DNA from: Conus ventricosus
Taxonomy: Eukaryota > Mollusca > Gastropoda > Neogastropoda > Conidae
DNA length: 64,000 nt
Direction: 5' to 3'
Assembly: GCA_018398815.1 (NCBI GenBank)
Contig: CM031628.1
Span: forward strand, 12,150,366 to 12,214,365
Below the pieces are notes generated by a model. That model worked only from the letters and a program-made list of their open reading frames with translations. It was not told the origin of the DNA and ran no database searches. The position numbers and the translations under genes were made by a program. Numbering within the stretch: position 1 is the first letter of the stretch; each line of letters begins with the position of its first letter. This document shows, piece by piece, positions 12,596 to 23,845 of this stretch.

Positions 12596-14882
12596 CAGGC
12601 ATAGATGAGTCTTTGTACTGACTCCCCCATATACAGACATTGGTGAGTCTTTGTGCTGACTCCCCTATATACAGACATTGGTGAGTCTTTGTACTGACTC
12701 CCCCATATACAGACATTGGTGAGTCTTTGTACTGACTCCCCCATATACAGAAATTGGTGAGTCTTTGTGCTGACTCCACCATATACAGACATTGGTGAGT
12801 CTTTGTGCTGACTCCACCATACACAGTCATTGGTGAGTCTTTGTGCTGACTCCACCATATACAGACATTGGTGAGTCTTTGTGCTGACTTCACCATATAC
12901 AGACATTGGTGAGTCTTTGTGCTGACTCCACCATACACAGTCATTGGTGAGTCTTTGTGCTGACTCCACCATATACAGACATAGGTGAGTCTTTGTGCTG
13001 ACTTCACCATATACAGACATTGGTGAGTCTTTGTGCTGACTCCCCCATATACAGACATTGGTGAGTCTTTGTACTGACCCCCATATACAGACATTGGTGA
13101 GTCTTAGTGCTGGCTCCCTCATATACAGACATTGATGAGTCTTTGTGTGGCTCCCCCATATACAGACATTGGTAAGTCTTTGTGTGGCTCCCCCATATAC
13201 AGACATTGATGAGTCTTTGTGTGGCTCCCCCAAATACAGACATTGGTAAGTCTTTGTGCTGACTCCCCCATATACAGACATTGGTGAGTCTTTGTGTGGC
13301 TTCCTGATGTATGGGCATTGGTGAGTCTTTGTGTGGCTCCCCCATATACAGACATTGGTGAGTCTGTGCGGCTCCCCCATATACAGACATTGGTGAGTCT
13401 TTGTGTGGCTCCCCCATATACAGACATTGGTGAGTCTGTGATGCTCCCCCATATACAGACATTGATGAGTCTTTTTACTGACTTCACCATATACAGACAT
13501 TGGTGAGTCTTTGTACTGTCTCCCCCATATACAGACATTGGTGAGTCTTTGTGCTGATTTCCCCATATATGGGCAATGATGAGTCTTTGTGCGGCTCCCC
13601 CATATACAGACATTGGTGAGTCTTTGTGCTGATTTCCCCATATATGGGCAATGATGAGTCTTTGTGCGGCTCCCCCATATACAGACATTGGTGAGTCTGT
13701 GCGGCTCCCCCATATACAGACATTGGTAAGTCTTTGTACTGACTCCCCCATATACAGACATTGGTGAGTCTTTGTACTGTCTCCCCCATATACAGACATT
13801 GGTGAGTCTTTGTACTGACTCCCCCATATACAGACATTGGTAAGTCTTTGTGCTGACTCCCCCATATACAGACATTGGTGAGTCTTTGTACTGACCCCCA
13901 TATACAGACATTGGTGAGTCTTTGTGCTGGCTCCCTCATATACAGACATTGATGAGTCTTTGTGTGGCTCCCCCATATACAGACATTGGTAAGTCTTTGT
14001 GTGGCTCCCCCATATACAGACATTGATGAGTCTTTGTGTGGCTCCCCCAAATACAGACATTGGTAAGTCTTTGTGCTGACTCCCCCATATACAGACATTG
14101 GTGAGTCTTTGTGTGGCTTCCTGATGTATGGGCATTGGTGAGTCTTTGTGTGGCTCCCCCATATACAGACATTGGTGAGTCTGTGCGGCTCCCCCATATA
14201 CAGACATTGGTGAGTCTTTGTGTGGCTCCCCCATATACAGACATTGGTGAGTCTGTGCGGCTCCCCCATATACAGACATTGATGAGTCTTTTTACTGTCT
14301 CCCCCATATACAGACATTGGTGAGTCTTTGTGCTGATTTCCCCATATATGGGCAATGATGAGTCTTTGTGCGGCTCCCCCATATACAGACATTGGTGAGT
14401 CTTTGTGCTGATTTCCCCATATATGGGCAATGATGAGTCTTTGTGCGGCTCCCCCATATACAGACATTGGTGAGTCTTTGTGCTGATTTCCCCATATATG
14501 GGCAATGATGAGTCTTTGTGCGGCTCCCCCATATACAGACATTGGTGAGTCTGTGCGGCTCCCCCATATACAGACATTGGTAAGTCTTTGTACTGACTCC
14601 CCCATATACAGACATTGGTGAGTCTTTGTACTGTCTCCCCCATATACAGACATTGGTGAGTCTTTGTACTGACTCCCCCATATACAGACATTGGTAAGTC
14701 TTTGTGCTGACTCCCCCATATACAGACATTGGTGAGTCTTTGTGCTGAATCCCCCAAATACAGACATTGGTGAGTCTTTGTGCTGATTTCCCCATATATG
14801 TGCAATGATGAGTCTTTGTGCGGCTCCCCCATATACAGACATTGGTGAGTCTTTGTGCTGACTTCACCATATACAGACTTAA
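12596..14882 (+). repeat. Minisatellite, 36-38 bp unit, about 60 copies, with 817-bp higher-order repeat
   Basis: Typical unit: CCCCCATATACAG, ACATTG, GTGAGTCTTTG, TGCTGACT. Variants of the last segment (TGCTGACTC, TGTGGCTC, TGCGGCTC, TACTGTCTC, TGCTGATTTC) are arranged in the same order in two long blocks. For example the rare variant TTCCTGATGTATGGGCATTG is at 13301 and again at 14118, an offset of 817 bp. Minus-strand ORFs of up to 452 codons run through it only because the unit lacks stop codons. Each unit contains CTGAC, TACAG and GTGAGT in splice-site order. Confidence 0.95.
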
Positions 14883-14964
14883 GTGTTGGTGAATCTTGTG
14901 CTGAGAGGTCTTTAGGCATTTCAAGCCAGCTCTAAAGTTGTTTTCATTAGTAACAGATAAGTTG

Positions 14965-14966
<2 letters not shown>

Positions 14967-15015
<49 letters not shown>
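14967..15015 (+). repeat. (GT)n microsatellite
   Basis: About 24 GT repeats in intron 3. Confidence 0.95.
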
Positions 15016-15018
<3 letters not shown>

Positions 15019-15484
15019 CCACTGAAATGAAATATTTGGTTTGTTGTCTTCTTCAGAAGCTGTTGGTTTTTTCTTTTTCAGCAAGGATTGGCAAGGTTTC
15101 ATTGTCATTACCTTTTTGCAAGTCTTAGTTCAGTATAAGTTCTGTCAGTTCTCAAACTGGTGGAAAGCTTGAAACGGACTCTTTGTGTTTTGTATTTATG
15201 TGTGGTGGGTGTCTTTATGGTGACACACTGAGAATTGACATTGGCTTTACCATACCCATTGTTTTGGTCTTCTCTCCTCTCCCATCCATTGCTCACCTTT
15301 TTTTTTTCATTATCAACAAGAACTCTGACTGTGCTCCCATGTCCTATCCTGGATTTACTAAGTCCTCCAGTTCATGAAACAGTCCATATGTTTTTTTCTT
15401 TTGTAAACTAGTTACATTCTTATTCATTTATGTTATGCATGGCGCATTGAGTCATATGTACCATTGTCCATTGATGAGGGTGGT
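15016..15484. other. Intron 3 spacer between two arrays
   Basis: Unique-looking AT-rich sequence; nothing recognised. Confidence 0.5.
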
Positions 15485-17327
15485 ATGGGGTTTTACGTGA
15501 AGTGACATGGTGGTGTTTTACCTGAAGTGACATGGTGGTGTTTTACCTGAAGTGACATGGTGGTGTTTTACCTGAAGTGACGTGTTTTACTGAATGACAT
15601 GGTGGTGTTTTACCTGAAGTGACATGTGGTGTGTTTTACCTGAAGTGACATGGTGTGTTTTACCTGAAGTGACATGGTGGTGTTTTACCTGAAGTGACAT
15701 GGTGTGTTTACCTGAAGTGACATGTGTGTTTACCTGAAGTGACATGGTGTGTTTTACCTGAAGTGACATGTGTTTTACCTGAAGTGACATGTGTGTTTTA
15801 CCTGAAGTGACATGTGTGTTTTAATACCTGAGTTCGAATGTGACATGTGTGTTTACCTGAAGTGACATGGTAGTGTTTTACCTGAAGTGACATGGTGGTG
15901 GTTTACCTGAAGTGACATGTGTTTTACCTGAAGTGACATGGTGTGTTTTACCTGAAGTGACATGTGTTTTACCTGAAGTGACATGGTGTGTTTTACCTGA
16001 AGTGACATGGTGTGTTTTACCTGAAGTGACATGGTGGTGTTTTACCTGAAGTGACATGGTGGTGGTTTACCTGAAGTGACATGTGTTTTACCTGAAGTGA
16101 CATGGTGTGTTTTACCTGAAGTGACATGGTGTGTTTTACCTGAAGTGACATGTGTTTTACCTGAAGTGACATGGTGTGTTTTACCTGAAGTGACATGTGT
16201 TTTACCTGAAGTGACATGGTGGTGTTTTACCTGAAGTGACATGGTGGTGTTTTACCTGAAGTGACATGGTGGTGTTTTACCTGAAGTGACATGGTGGTGC
16301 TTTACCTGAAGTGACATGGTGTGCTTTACCTGAAGTGACATGGTGGTGTTTTACCTGAAGTGACATGGTGGTGTTTTACCTGAAGTGACATGTGTGTTTT
16401 ACCTGAAGTGACATGGTGTGTTTTACCTGAAGTGACATGGTGGTGTTTTACCTGAAGTGATATGGTGGTGTTTTACCTGAAGTGACATGGTGTGTTTTAC
16501 CTGAAGTGACATGGTGGTGTTTTACCTGAAGTGACATGGTGGTGTTTTACCTGAAGTGACATGGTGGTGTTTTACCTGAAGTGACATGTGTTTTACCTGA
16601 AGTGACATGGTGTGTTTTACCTGAAGTGACATGGTGGTGTTTTACCTGAAGTGACATGGTGGTGGTTTACCTGAAGTGACATGGGGGTGTTTTACCTGAA
16701 GTGACATGGTGTGTTTTACCTGAAGTGACATGTGTTTTACCTGAAGTGACATGGTGTGTTTTACCTGAAGTGACATGTGTTTTACCTGAAGTGACATGTG
16801 TTTTACCTGAAGTGACATGGTGGTGTTTTACCTGAAGTGACATGTGTTTTACCTGAAGTGACATGTGTTTTACCTGAAGTGACATGGTGTGTTTTACATG
16901 AAGTGACATGGTGTGTTTTACCTGAAGTGACATGGTGGTGTTTTACCTGAAGTGACATGGTGGTGTTTTACCTGAAGTGACATGTGTTTTACCTGAAGTG
17001 ACATGGTGTGTTTTACCTGAAGTGACATGGTGGTGTTTTACCTGAAGTGACATGTGTTTTACCTGAAGTGACATGGTGGTGGTTTACCTGAAGTGACATG
17101 TGTTTTACCTGAAGTGACATGGTGTGTTTTACCTGAAGTGACATGGTGGTGTTTTACCTGAAGTGACATGGTGGTGTTTTTACCTGAAGTGACATGGTGC
17201 TGTTTTACCTGAAGTGACATGGTGGTGGTTTACCTGAAGTGACATGGTGGTGTTTTACCTGAAGTGACATGGTGCTGTTTTACCTGAAGTGACATGGTGG
17301 TGTTTTACCTGAAGTGACATGGTGGTG
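15485..17327 (+). repeat. Minisatellite, 20-25 bp unit, about 80 copies, abutting the exon 4 acceptor
   Basis: The unit is TTTTACCTGAAGTGACATG followed by a variable GT, GTG or GTGGTG spacer, so unit length varies from about 20 to 25. The last unit ends GGTGGTGTT and is followed directly by GCAG and exon 4. The array therefore supplies the whole normal region of branch point and polypyrimidine tract for that exon. Confidence 0.96.
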
Positions 17328-17333
17328 TTGCAG

Positions 17334-17431
17334 TGGAACACGTGGAGGTGCCGGTGGAGATTCACGACCCTATCATGGCCGCCCACCTGTCGGCCATGGC
17401 CAAGGTTCAGTACACACATGCCCAGGCCTTG
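17334..17431 (+). CDS. SIK3: SIK3 exon 4: linker segment
   Basis: The split codon G+TG gives Val, then EHVEVPVEIHDPIMAAHLSA and on to THAQAL, 32 codons ending in phase 0 at TTG|GTGAGA. No known domain; it lies between the UBA and the first PKA/14-3-3 site and is predicted to be flexible. The choice is supported by phase agreement with exons 3 and 5 and by consensus donor and TTGCAG acceptor. The acceptor is unusual because the 1.85-kb minisatellite runs up to its last six bases and there is almost no pyrimidine tract. This exon is the least conserved and could be alternatively used. Confidence 0.82.
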
Positions 17432-17572
17432 GTGAGACTTGTCGTCTTTGTTTCCTCCGCACTGACTTTTTTCTCCCTTGGTGGTTTCGTTTTCTTCTCA
17501 ATTTCAGGTGTGTGCATTCATTTCCATGGGCTTGCACAGAGACAGTTATGCTAGCATGCGCGTGCACACTCA

Positions 17573-17575
17573 CAT

Positions 17576-17612
<37 letters not shown>

Positions 17613-17695
17613 TACACATACACACACACGCGCGCGCGCACACGCACACGCACACGCACACACACACACACACACACACACGTGTATACACACAC
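17573..17695 (+). repeat. (CA)n microsatellite with CGCG core
   Basis: Alternating purine-pyrimidine tract including CGCGCGCGCA, a sequence type able to adopt Z-DNA (general knowledge). Confidence 0.9.
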
Positions 17696-18049
17696 AGAAG
17701 TGCAAGTCTTCAGAATTAATTTGGAAATCTGCGAGAGAAAAATCTTGAAAACTTTGTCCATGGATCAGTATTATTATGTTTGTGCAGTCTCCAGTTTGGT
17801 GAGATTTTGTTAGGCTGCATTGGAAGGTGTATAGATATTTTGGAAAAAAATTGATCTCTTTTGTTCATCATGAAAATATTTTAATTGTAGATGCGTGTAT
17901 GAAATACAAAAAGATTACTCTGGAAAGAAATTTGTGGATGAGAGTAACTGTCATCTAGTTGAATTTTGTTGTAAAATCTTAAAGATACTGTAGTGATTAC
18001 CCAAATTCTTCAGTCTGAAAGGTGCGAAAGAGTCTCATATTGCCAAAAT

Positions 18050-18182
18050 GAGATCCTGTCAATCCAGATCCTGTCAATCCAGATCCTGTCAATCCAGTTA
18101 CTGTCGATCCAGATCCTGTCGATCCAGATCCTGTCAATCCAGATCCTGTCAATCCTGATCCTGTCAATCCAGATGCAGTCAA
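18050..18182 (+). repeat. 15-bp tandem repeat (ATCCTGTCAATCCAG)
   Basis: Eight to nine copies, with variants GTCGATCC and TTACTGTC. Confidence 0.9.
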
Positions 18183-18879
18183 GACGGTCTTTCTATGTGG
18201 GAACCAAAGAAGAAAAAAAATTGAAGATGAGGAATTTGACAAAACAAGATTTTGAGAGCAAACAATGAATTGGTGAAAATCATGTAAAAAGATTGCTGAA
18301 AATGGGTAGAGCTTGACGAACTCTTCAAACGTGGACTTGTCTGGTGCGTGTCAGAAGATCGACTAGGCTACAGTGCATGTTGATGCATGCTGTGTGGCTG
18401 AACTTCAGAGTACAACTTCAGTCAGTCGGGGAAAATTTCTGAGAAATCATTGGCTACTCAAGCAGATGACCCGTACACATTAGAATTTGTGCTGCAATCT
18501 TTTTTAATGCTACGCCTTTGGGGAGGGGGGGGGGTGGGGGGGGGGGGAGAAGGAGCACCATCACCATAAACGACATTTACCACGAAAACAAAGAGTTATC
18601 AGATTAATCGGCAAGATTGAGGTGGTGATCTCTTTTTTTTTCTCCTTGGCTGAACTCCCTTTGTTTGCTTTCATAGCAGACTGTAATGGGTCAAAGAAGA
18701 CTTTTCAGAAGTGTTTTAACATCGGGGTTTGAAGGATAGGTGCAGCCTGTACTGTAATGTTTGGTGTTCTATGTTTGTGTAAGCTTTATTTCAGTAGTTT
18801 CAGTTCATTTCGACTTGAATTTAAGAATGAGAAATAATGTGGCAATGAAATAGAAGGGGACAGTGAACAGAGAAGTAAG

Positions 18880-18886
18880 AAAAACA

Positions 18887-18934
<48 letters not shown>

Positions 18935-19083
18935 ACAAAACAAAACCAAAAACAAAACAAAACAAAAACAAAACAAAACAAAACAAAAAACAAAACAAAA
19001 CAAAACCCAAAACAAAACAAAACCCAAAACAAAAACAAAAACAAAAACAAAACAAAAAACAAAACAAAACAAGCAAAACACAC
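18880..19083 (+). repeat. (AAAAC)n / (AAAAAC)n tract
   Basis: About 200 bp of A4-5C repeats. Lys/Asn/Gln or Phe/Cys-rich ORFs here are artefacts. Confidence 0.95.
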
Positions 19084-19289
19084 AAAACCAGAAAGAACAT
19101 TTTCCCCTGGAGAGAGAGAGATCTTCTCTCCGTGAAAGGTCCAGCAAATCCATAAATGTTTGAGACTTGGTGATATTTTCCTCATAGATGTTGTATGATT
19201 AGTGGAAGGATGTGGTTTGTTACTCATGTTCTTCCACAACTTCCTCCACAACTTACTTATTAAGTCTACAGAAATAATTACTTATTAAA

Positions 19290-19515
19290 TCTACAGAGAT
19301 ACTATGTAGTCTAGAACCTAGAGGTATTCTCTAACACAGAGATACTATGTAGTCTAGAACCTAGATATACTACTTGTAATTCAGAGGTATTCTCTAACAC
19401 AGAGATACTATGTAGTCTAGAACCTAGATATACTACTTGTAATTCAGAGGTATTCTCTAACACAGAGAAACTATGTAGTCTAGAACCTAGATATACTACT
19501 TGTAATTCAGAGTTA
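19290..19515 (+). repeat. 62-63 bp tandem repeat, three copies
   Basis: Unit contains CACAGAGATACTATGTAGTC, then AGAACCTAGATATACTACTT, then GTAATTCAGAGGTATTCTCT. Confidence 0.9.
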
Positions 19516-19691
19516 TTATCATCACAATTAGACGAATCCATGTAATCCAGCGAAGGCAGTGTGAGTGGGGAAAAAAATGGATAATAAACAATAAATGAAA
19601 TGGAAAATGCCGGAGTCTTATGGCTGAGGAAATAAAAGAATTCAAGAGAGATCAAAATCGAGCAAGAGCAAACCCTGTGTATTCTTCACAC

Positions 19692-19837
19692 ATTCATGTG
19701 TCATGTTAATTTATTGAATTAAATCAGATTTCAAGAAGCCTCTTTTGTAGCATATTCTTTTCATATCCATGTATCATTTTAATGTGTTGAATGACATCGG
19801 ATTTCAAGAAGCCCCTGTCTGTGCATGTCCATTGCAG
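19692..19837 (+). repeat. Diverged 73-bp duplication upstream of the exon 5 acceptor
   Basis: GATTTCAAGAAGCC occurs at about 19727 and 19800, each preceded by related ATGT.TCAT.TTAAT.T.TTGAAT sequence. The first copy continues CTCTTTTGTAG, a plausible decoy acceptor; the second leads to the used ATTGCAG. Confidence 0.75.
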
Positions 19838-20210
19838 AGCCAACCAGTAGAGGACAGCAACCAGTCGGACTCTGACGAGGAGCCGTCACCTGAGGCGCTG
19901 GCACGTTACCTGGCCATGCGGCGCCACACGGTGGGGGTCGGCGACGCCCGTCACGAGTCGCCGGAGGACGTGCGAGCCAAACTCGCCCACCACCAGCCGC
20001 TCATTGCCAACCCGCACCACCCCCACTTCCGCCTCACGCCGTTCGGGCCACTCCCAGAGACCAATTTGCCTCAGCACATTCCGGTTGCCACGGCGACCAC
20101 TTCCACTGCTTCCGGTACAGCGGTGGCGGCAGCGTCACTGCCACCACAGTATCCGTTCATGGGGGTGTACGATCCTAACTTGTTGCAGCTGCCCACTGCG
20201 CTGGCTCAAG
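19838..20210 (+). CDS. SIK3: SIK3 exon 5: acidic segment and first PKA/14-3-3 site
   Basis: 124 codons plus one base. The exon begins SQPVEDSNQSDSDEEPSPEA, then LARYLAMRRHTVGVGD. The Thr of RRHTVG (codon 19928-19930) corresponds to the T469-type site of vertebrate SIK3, which PKA phosphorylates to recruit 14-3-3. A His/Pro-rich stretch and an Ala/Thr/Ser-rich low-complexity region follow, ending PNLLQLPTALAQ. GC content is clearly higher than the flanks. Acceptor CCATTGCAG, donor AAG|GTTGGT (phase 1). The whole exon is open in a single frame. Confidence 0.94.
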
Positions 20211-20362
20211 GTTGGTATGGGTGGTGATGTAGGTGTTTCGTGTGGTGTGTGAGGGTTGTAAACTGTGCCATTCCAGCATATTCCATGCTTTAGAAAAAAA
20301 ACTACAGATATTGTGTATGCATTAGGGGAGTGTTGACTAAGTTCTTAAGAAGTGGCAAGCAC

Positions 20363-20404
<42 letters not shown>

Positions 20405-20767
20405 TAGGAAGATTTTAACTTCTACATCCTACTCGATGATGACAAGAGCATTTATTTGAGTTTACATGGGTGTCACAATATTGGTGCATATGCATATCTG
20501 GAACATAAACTTTCTGTAATCTCCCAGAGTTATGAGTAAGTTGAGAAGAATAGTTTTCAATGCGTACATTGAAGTGATGGTGCTCATTGTGATCATCATG
20601 AGGATTACTGTTAATTTCAGTCACTCAAAGCCAAGACATCAAGAGTAACTTGACCTGCAGTGTTGATGAGGATGGCAGTGAGGATGGTGGTGTGTGTCGT
20701 TCTTGCATTGATCGTCATTTGGAGCGTAGCTCCCTAACAGCCGTAAATCAAGTTGTGTCCCTTGCAG
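20211..20767. other. Intron 5
   Basis: 557 bp, with a (GT)n tract at 20366-20401. Nothing else recognised. Confidence 0.7.
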
Positions 20768-20889
20768 AGTCTCACCTGGGTCGGCGAGCGTCTGATGGTG
20801 GTGCCAACATCCAGCTGTTCTCGCACCACTTCCAGCGAGTCATGCAAGAGTCGCAGCCTTCCAGCATTGAAACCCTGCACCTCAACCAG
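20768..20889 (+). CDS. SIK3: SIK3 exon 6: S551-type PKA/14-3-3 site
   Basis: Reads E-SHLGRRASDGGANIQLFSHH, then FQRVMQESQPSSIETLHLNQ. The Ser of RRAS (codon 20791-20793) matches S551 of mammalian SIK3, a PKA target and 14-3-3 docking site; this exon therefore corresponds functionally to the exon lost in mouse Sleepy. It is 122 nt (phase 1 in, phase 0 out), so skipping it would shift the frame, unlike in the mouse. The 3' third of the exon (from CCTTCCAGCATTGAAACCC) is itself the first, diverged unit of a 38-bp minisatellite whose units each carry the donor CAG|GTGAGT. The first donor is chosen because the frame meets TGA at 20929-20931 just after it. Confidence 0.95.
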
Positions 20890-21140
20890 GTGAGTCCTCC
20901 AGCAGTGAGACCCTGCACCTCAACCAGGTGAGTCCTCCAGCAGTGAGACCCTGCACCTCAACCAGGTGAGTCCTCCAGCAGTGAGACCCTGCACCTCAAC
21001 CAGGTGAGTCCTCCAGCAGTGAGACCCTGCACCTCATCCAGCTGAGTCCTCCAGCAGTGAGACCCTGCACCTCATCCAGGTGAGTCCTCCAGTAGCGAGA
21101 CCCTGCACCTCAACCAGGTGAGTCCTCCAGCATTGAGACT
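20857..21140 (+). repeat. 38-bp minisatellite made of exon 6 end plus splice donor, seven donor units
   Basis: CTCAACCAGGTGAGTCCTCC recurs with exact 38-bp spacing at 20881, 20919, 20957, 20995, 21033, 21071 and 21109. Six units keep CAGGTGAGT; the unit at 21033 has CAGCTGAGT, so its donor is lost. Units at 21033 and 21071 share CTCATCCAG, showing they derive from one another. Confidence 0.98.
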
Positions 21141-21607
21141 GCTTTCCCAGATTGAGACTGCCTTTCCCAGATTCACCAGAAAACCCAGTGAAGAAAAGAG
21201 TTTGCTTGAGAATTGAAAGGTCTCTGGGAAGAATCTCTGGATTCCGATTCTTGGAGCAGGACAGCCAAACAATCCAGTGATGTGAAGTTGGTCCTGATCT
21301 GAGGTTGCCATGACGCTGTCCACCACCCTGTTGAATGCTGAAGGGCAGAGAGGTGGGCTGAAGGAAGGGCTGTGAAGGAAAAGACTCATCCAAGAAAAGC
21401 GACACGGAGGTATGTTTGTGAAGCCAGGAGAACTGGTACATGGAAGGGGGAGTCGGAGATGATGAGACTTACAGCCAGATCTCTGGGAATCATGGAAGGG
21501 CTTTTTTTTTTTCGTAGGGAAGTACAAAAGTTTTTAAGTTCTTTTAAGTCCTCCCTCAAAACTACTCTCTTCAAAACATAATTTTTCTGCTCCTTCGCTG
21601 GTGTGTG
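21141..21607. other. Intron 6, left part
   Basis: Unique-looking; nothing recognised. Confidence 0.5.
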
Positions 21608-21609
21608 GG

Positions 21610-21654
<45 letters not shown>

Positions 21655-21712
21655 GTGTGTGTGTGTGTGCGTGTGTGTGTTTGTGTGTGTGTGTCTGTGT
21701 GTGTGTTAGGGC
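21608..21712 (+). repeat. GT-rich microsatellite
   Basis: Imperfect (GT)n with GC and TT interruptions. Confidence 0.9.
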
Positions 21713-22520
21713 TTATTGCTGTAAGCGCTTAGGGCTTTTGTTTAAGATTAAGCGCACTAAATGTTCCTTATTATTATTATTATTATTAAGTTTAGTCTTC
21801 TGAGGTCGATAAATGGTCTCCATTTTACGTTAGAATTTACCTCCTCCATGAGAACTTCATTCTGAAAGAAACCTGGACCAGACTGTGGGCAACGTCAAAG
21901 GGGGGGTGGGGGATCATAAAGGAAATCTTCAAGTTTCTTCATATCACAGACAGAACATAGATATTAGACAAGATTGCCTCTTACTGAGGAAGAAAGGGCC
22001 GAAAGAAGCAAGAGGAGAGAGAGAGAGAGAGAGCCTAGCAAAATCTCTTCCAAACCTCAAGAAGGGAAACTCCCAAATGATGAAGGCCCCTGAACAGGAG
22101 CTTGCATCAAAGTGGTCCTAATTTTCTCTCTTTTCTTCTTCTTCTTCGTCTTTTTTTTTATTTTTATTTTTTTACTGCATGATCAGAATAGACACTCAGG
22201 GAGATACAGATCTGATGAAGTAAGCAGAAGCTGTAAGTTGGGTGCAGTAGACTCGTGTCCATGGTGAGTTGAGATTGATGTCATCGCTGCAGGAATTCCC
22301 AAAGGGTACCATATCTTCCGTCTCATTGTCGAGCAGTTAGTGAACTGAGCAAAGAGAGATTAACAGTAGTCAAATAAGTAGTGTTGCTACTCATTCAAAA
22401 ATGAAATTTGTGGTGTTGCTAGTAACCAAATCTTTAGTAAAATGTCCTCGCAAAGTGTTCTACTTCTTGAGAAGAGACCAGAAAAGATGAAGCAAGGACC
22501 AAAGTTCCACGGACATTTGC
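21713..22520. other. Intron 6 spacer
   Basis: Short (ATT)n near 21770-21787 and a (GA)n stretch near 22014-22034. No other signal. Confidence 0.5.
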
Positions 22521-23845
22521 TTGCGATAAAAGGCATACAATGAGACAGCCGAGTAGAGGAATTGTTCGGGATAAAAGGCACACCGCGAGACAACCAATCA
22601 ATAGTTGTTCAGGATAAAGGGCATACCACGAGACAACCAATCAATAGTTGTTCAGGATAAAGGGCATACCACGAGACAACCAATCAATAGTTGTTCAGGA
22701 TAAAGGGCATACCATGAGACAACCAATCAATAGTTGTTCAGGATAAAGGGCATACCGTGAGACAACCAGTCAATAGTTGTTCAGGATAAAGGGCATACCG
22801 TGAGACAACCAGTCAATAGTTGTTCAGGATAAAGGGCATACCACGAGACAACCAATCAGTAGTTGTTCAGGATAAAGGGCGTACCACGAGACAACCAATC
22901 AATAGTTGTTCAGGATAAAGGGCATACCGTGAGACAACCAATCAATAGTTGTTCAGGATAAAGGGCATACCACGAGACAACCAATCAATAGTTGTTCAGA
23001 ATAAAGGACATACCATGAGACAACCAATCAATAGTTGTTCAGGATAAAGGGCATACCATGAGACAACCAATCAATAGTTGTTCAGGATAAAGGGCATACC
23101 GTGAGACAACCAATCAATAGTTGTTCAGGATAAAGGGCGTACCGTGAGACAACCAGTCAATAGTTGTTCAGGATAAAGGGCATACCATGAGACAACCAAT
23201 CAATAGTTGTTCAGGATAAAGGGCATACCGTGAGACAACCAGTCAATAGTTGTTCAGGATAAAGGGCATACCGTGAGACCAGTCAATAGTTGTTCAGGAT
23301 AAAGGGCATACCACGAGACAACCAATCAGTAGTTGTTCAGGATAAAGGGCGTACCACGAGACAACCAATCAATAGTTGTTCAGGATAAAGGGCATACCAC
23401 GAGACAACCAATCAATAGTTGTTCAGGATAAAGGGCATACCACGAGACAACCAATCAATAGTTGTTCAGAATAAAGGACATACCATGAGACAACCAATCA
23501 ATAGTTGTTCAGGATAAAGGGCATACCATGAGACAACCAATCAATAGTTGTTCAGGATAAAGGGCATACCGTGAGACAACCAATCAATAGTTGTTCCAGA
23601 TAAAGGGCATACCATGAGACAACCAATCAATAGTTGTTCAGGATAAAGGGCATACCATGAGACAACCAATGAATAGTTGTTCAGGATAAAGGGCATACCA
23701 TGAGACAACCAATCAATAGTTGTTCAGGATAAAGGGCACAACATGAGACAACCAGTCAATAGTTGTTCAGGGTAAAGGGCACACCCGTGAGGCAACCAAT
23801 CAGTAGTTGTTCAGGGTAAAGGGCATACCATGAGACATCTGTAAC
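22521..23845 (+). repeat. 43-bp minisatellite, about 30 copies
   Basis: The unit contains CAATCAATAGTTGTTCAGGA, then TAAAGGGCATACC and a variable ATGAG, GTGAG or ACGAG before ACAAC. Blocks of variant order are repeated (the GACATACC variant at about 23008 and 23468), indicating a larger duplication of about 460 bp inside the array. Confidence 0.95.

Larger units (their letters stand above)
17432..19765. other. Intron 4
   Basis: Contains (CA)n at 17573-17695, a 15-bp tandem repeat near 18050-18175 (ATCCTGTCAATCCAG), a G-rich tract near 18520-18550, an (A4C)n tract at 18880-19080 and a 62-63 bp repeat at 19310-19515. The rest is unremarkable; no coding signal. Confidence 0.6.

Noticed and set aside
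12589..14924. Minus-strand ORFs of 327-452 codons (SVYGG..TKTHQCLYMG repeats)
   Set aside because: Products of the 38-bp intronic array; all three frames are open for the same reason and none has unique sequence.
22521..23845. CRISPR-like array
   Set aside because: Regular spacing, but there are no unique spacers; the whole unit repeats, the genome is eukaryotic and no cas genes are present.
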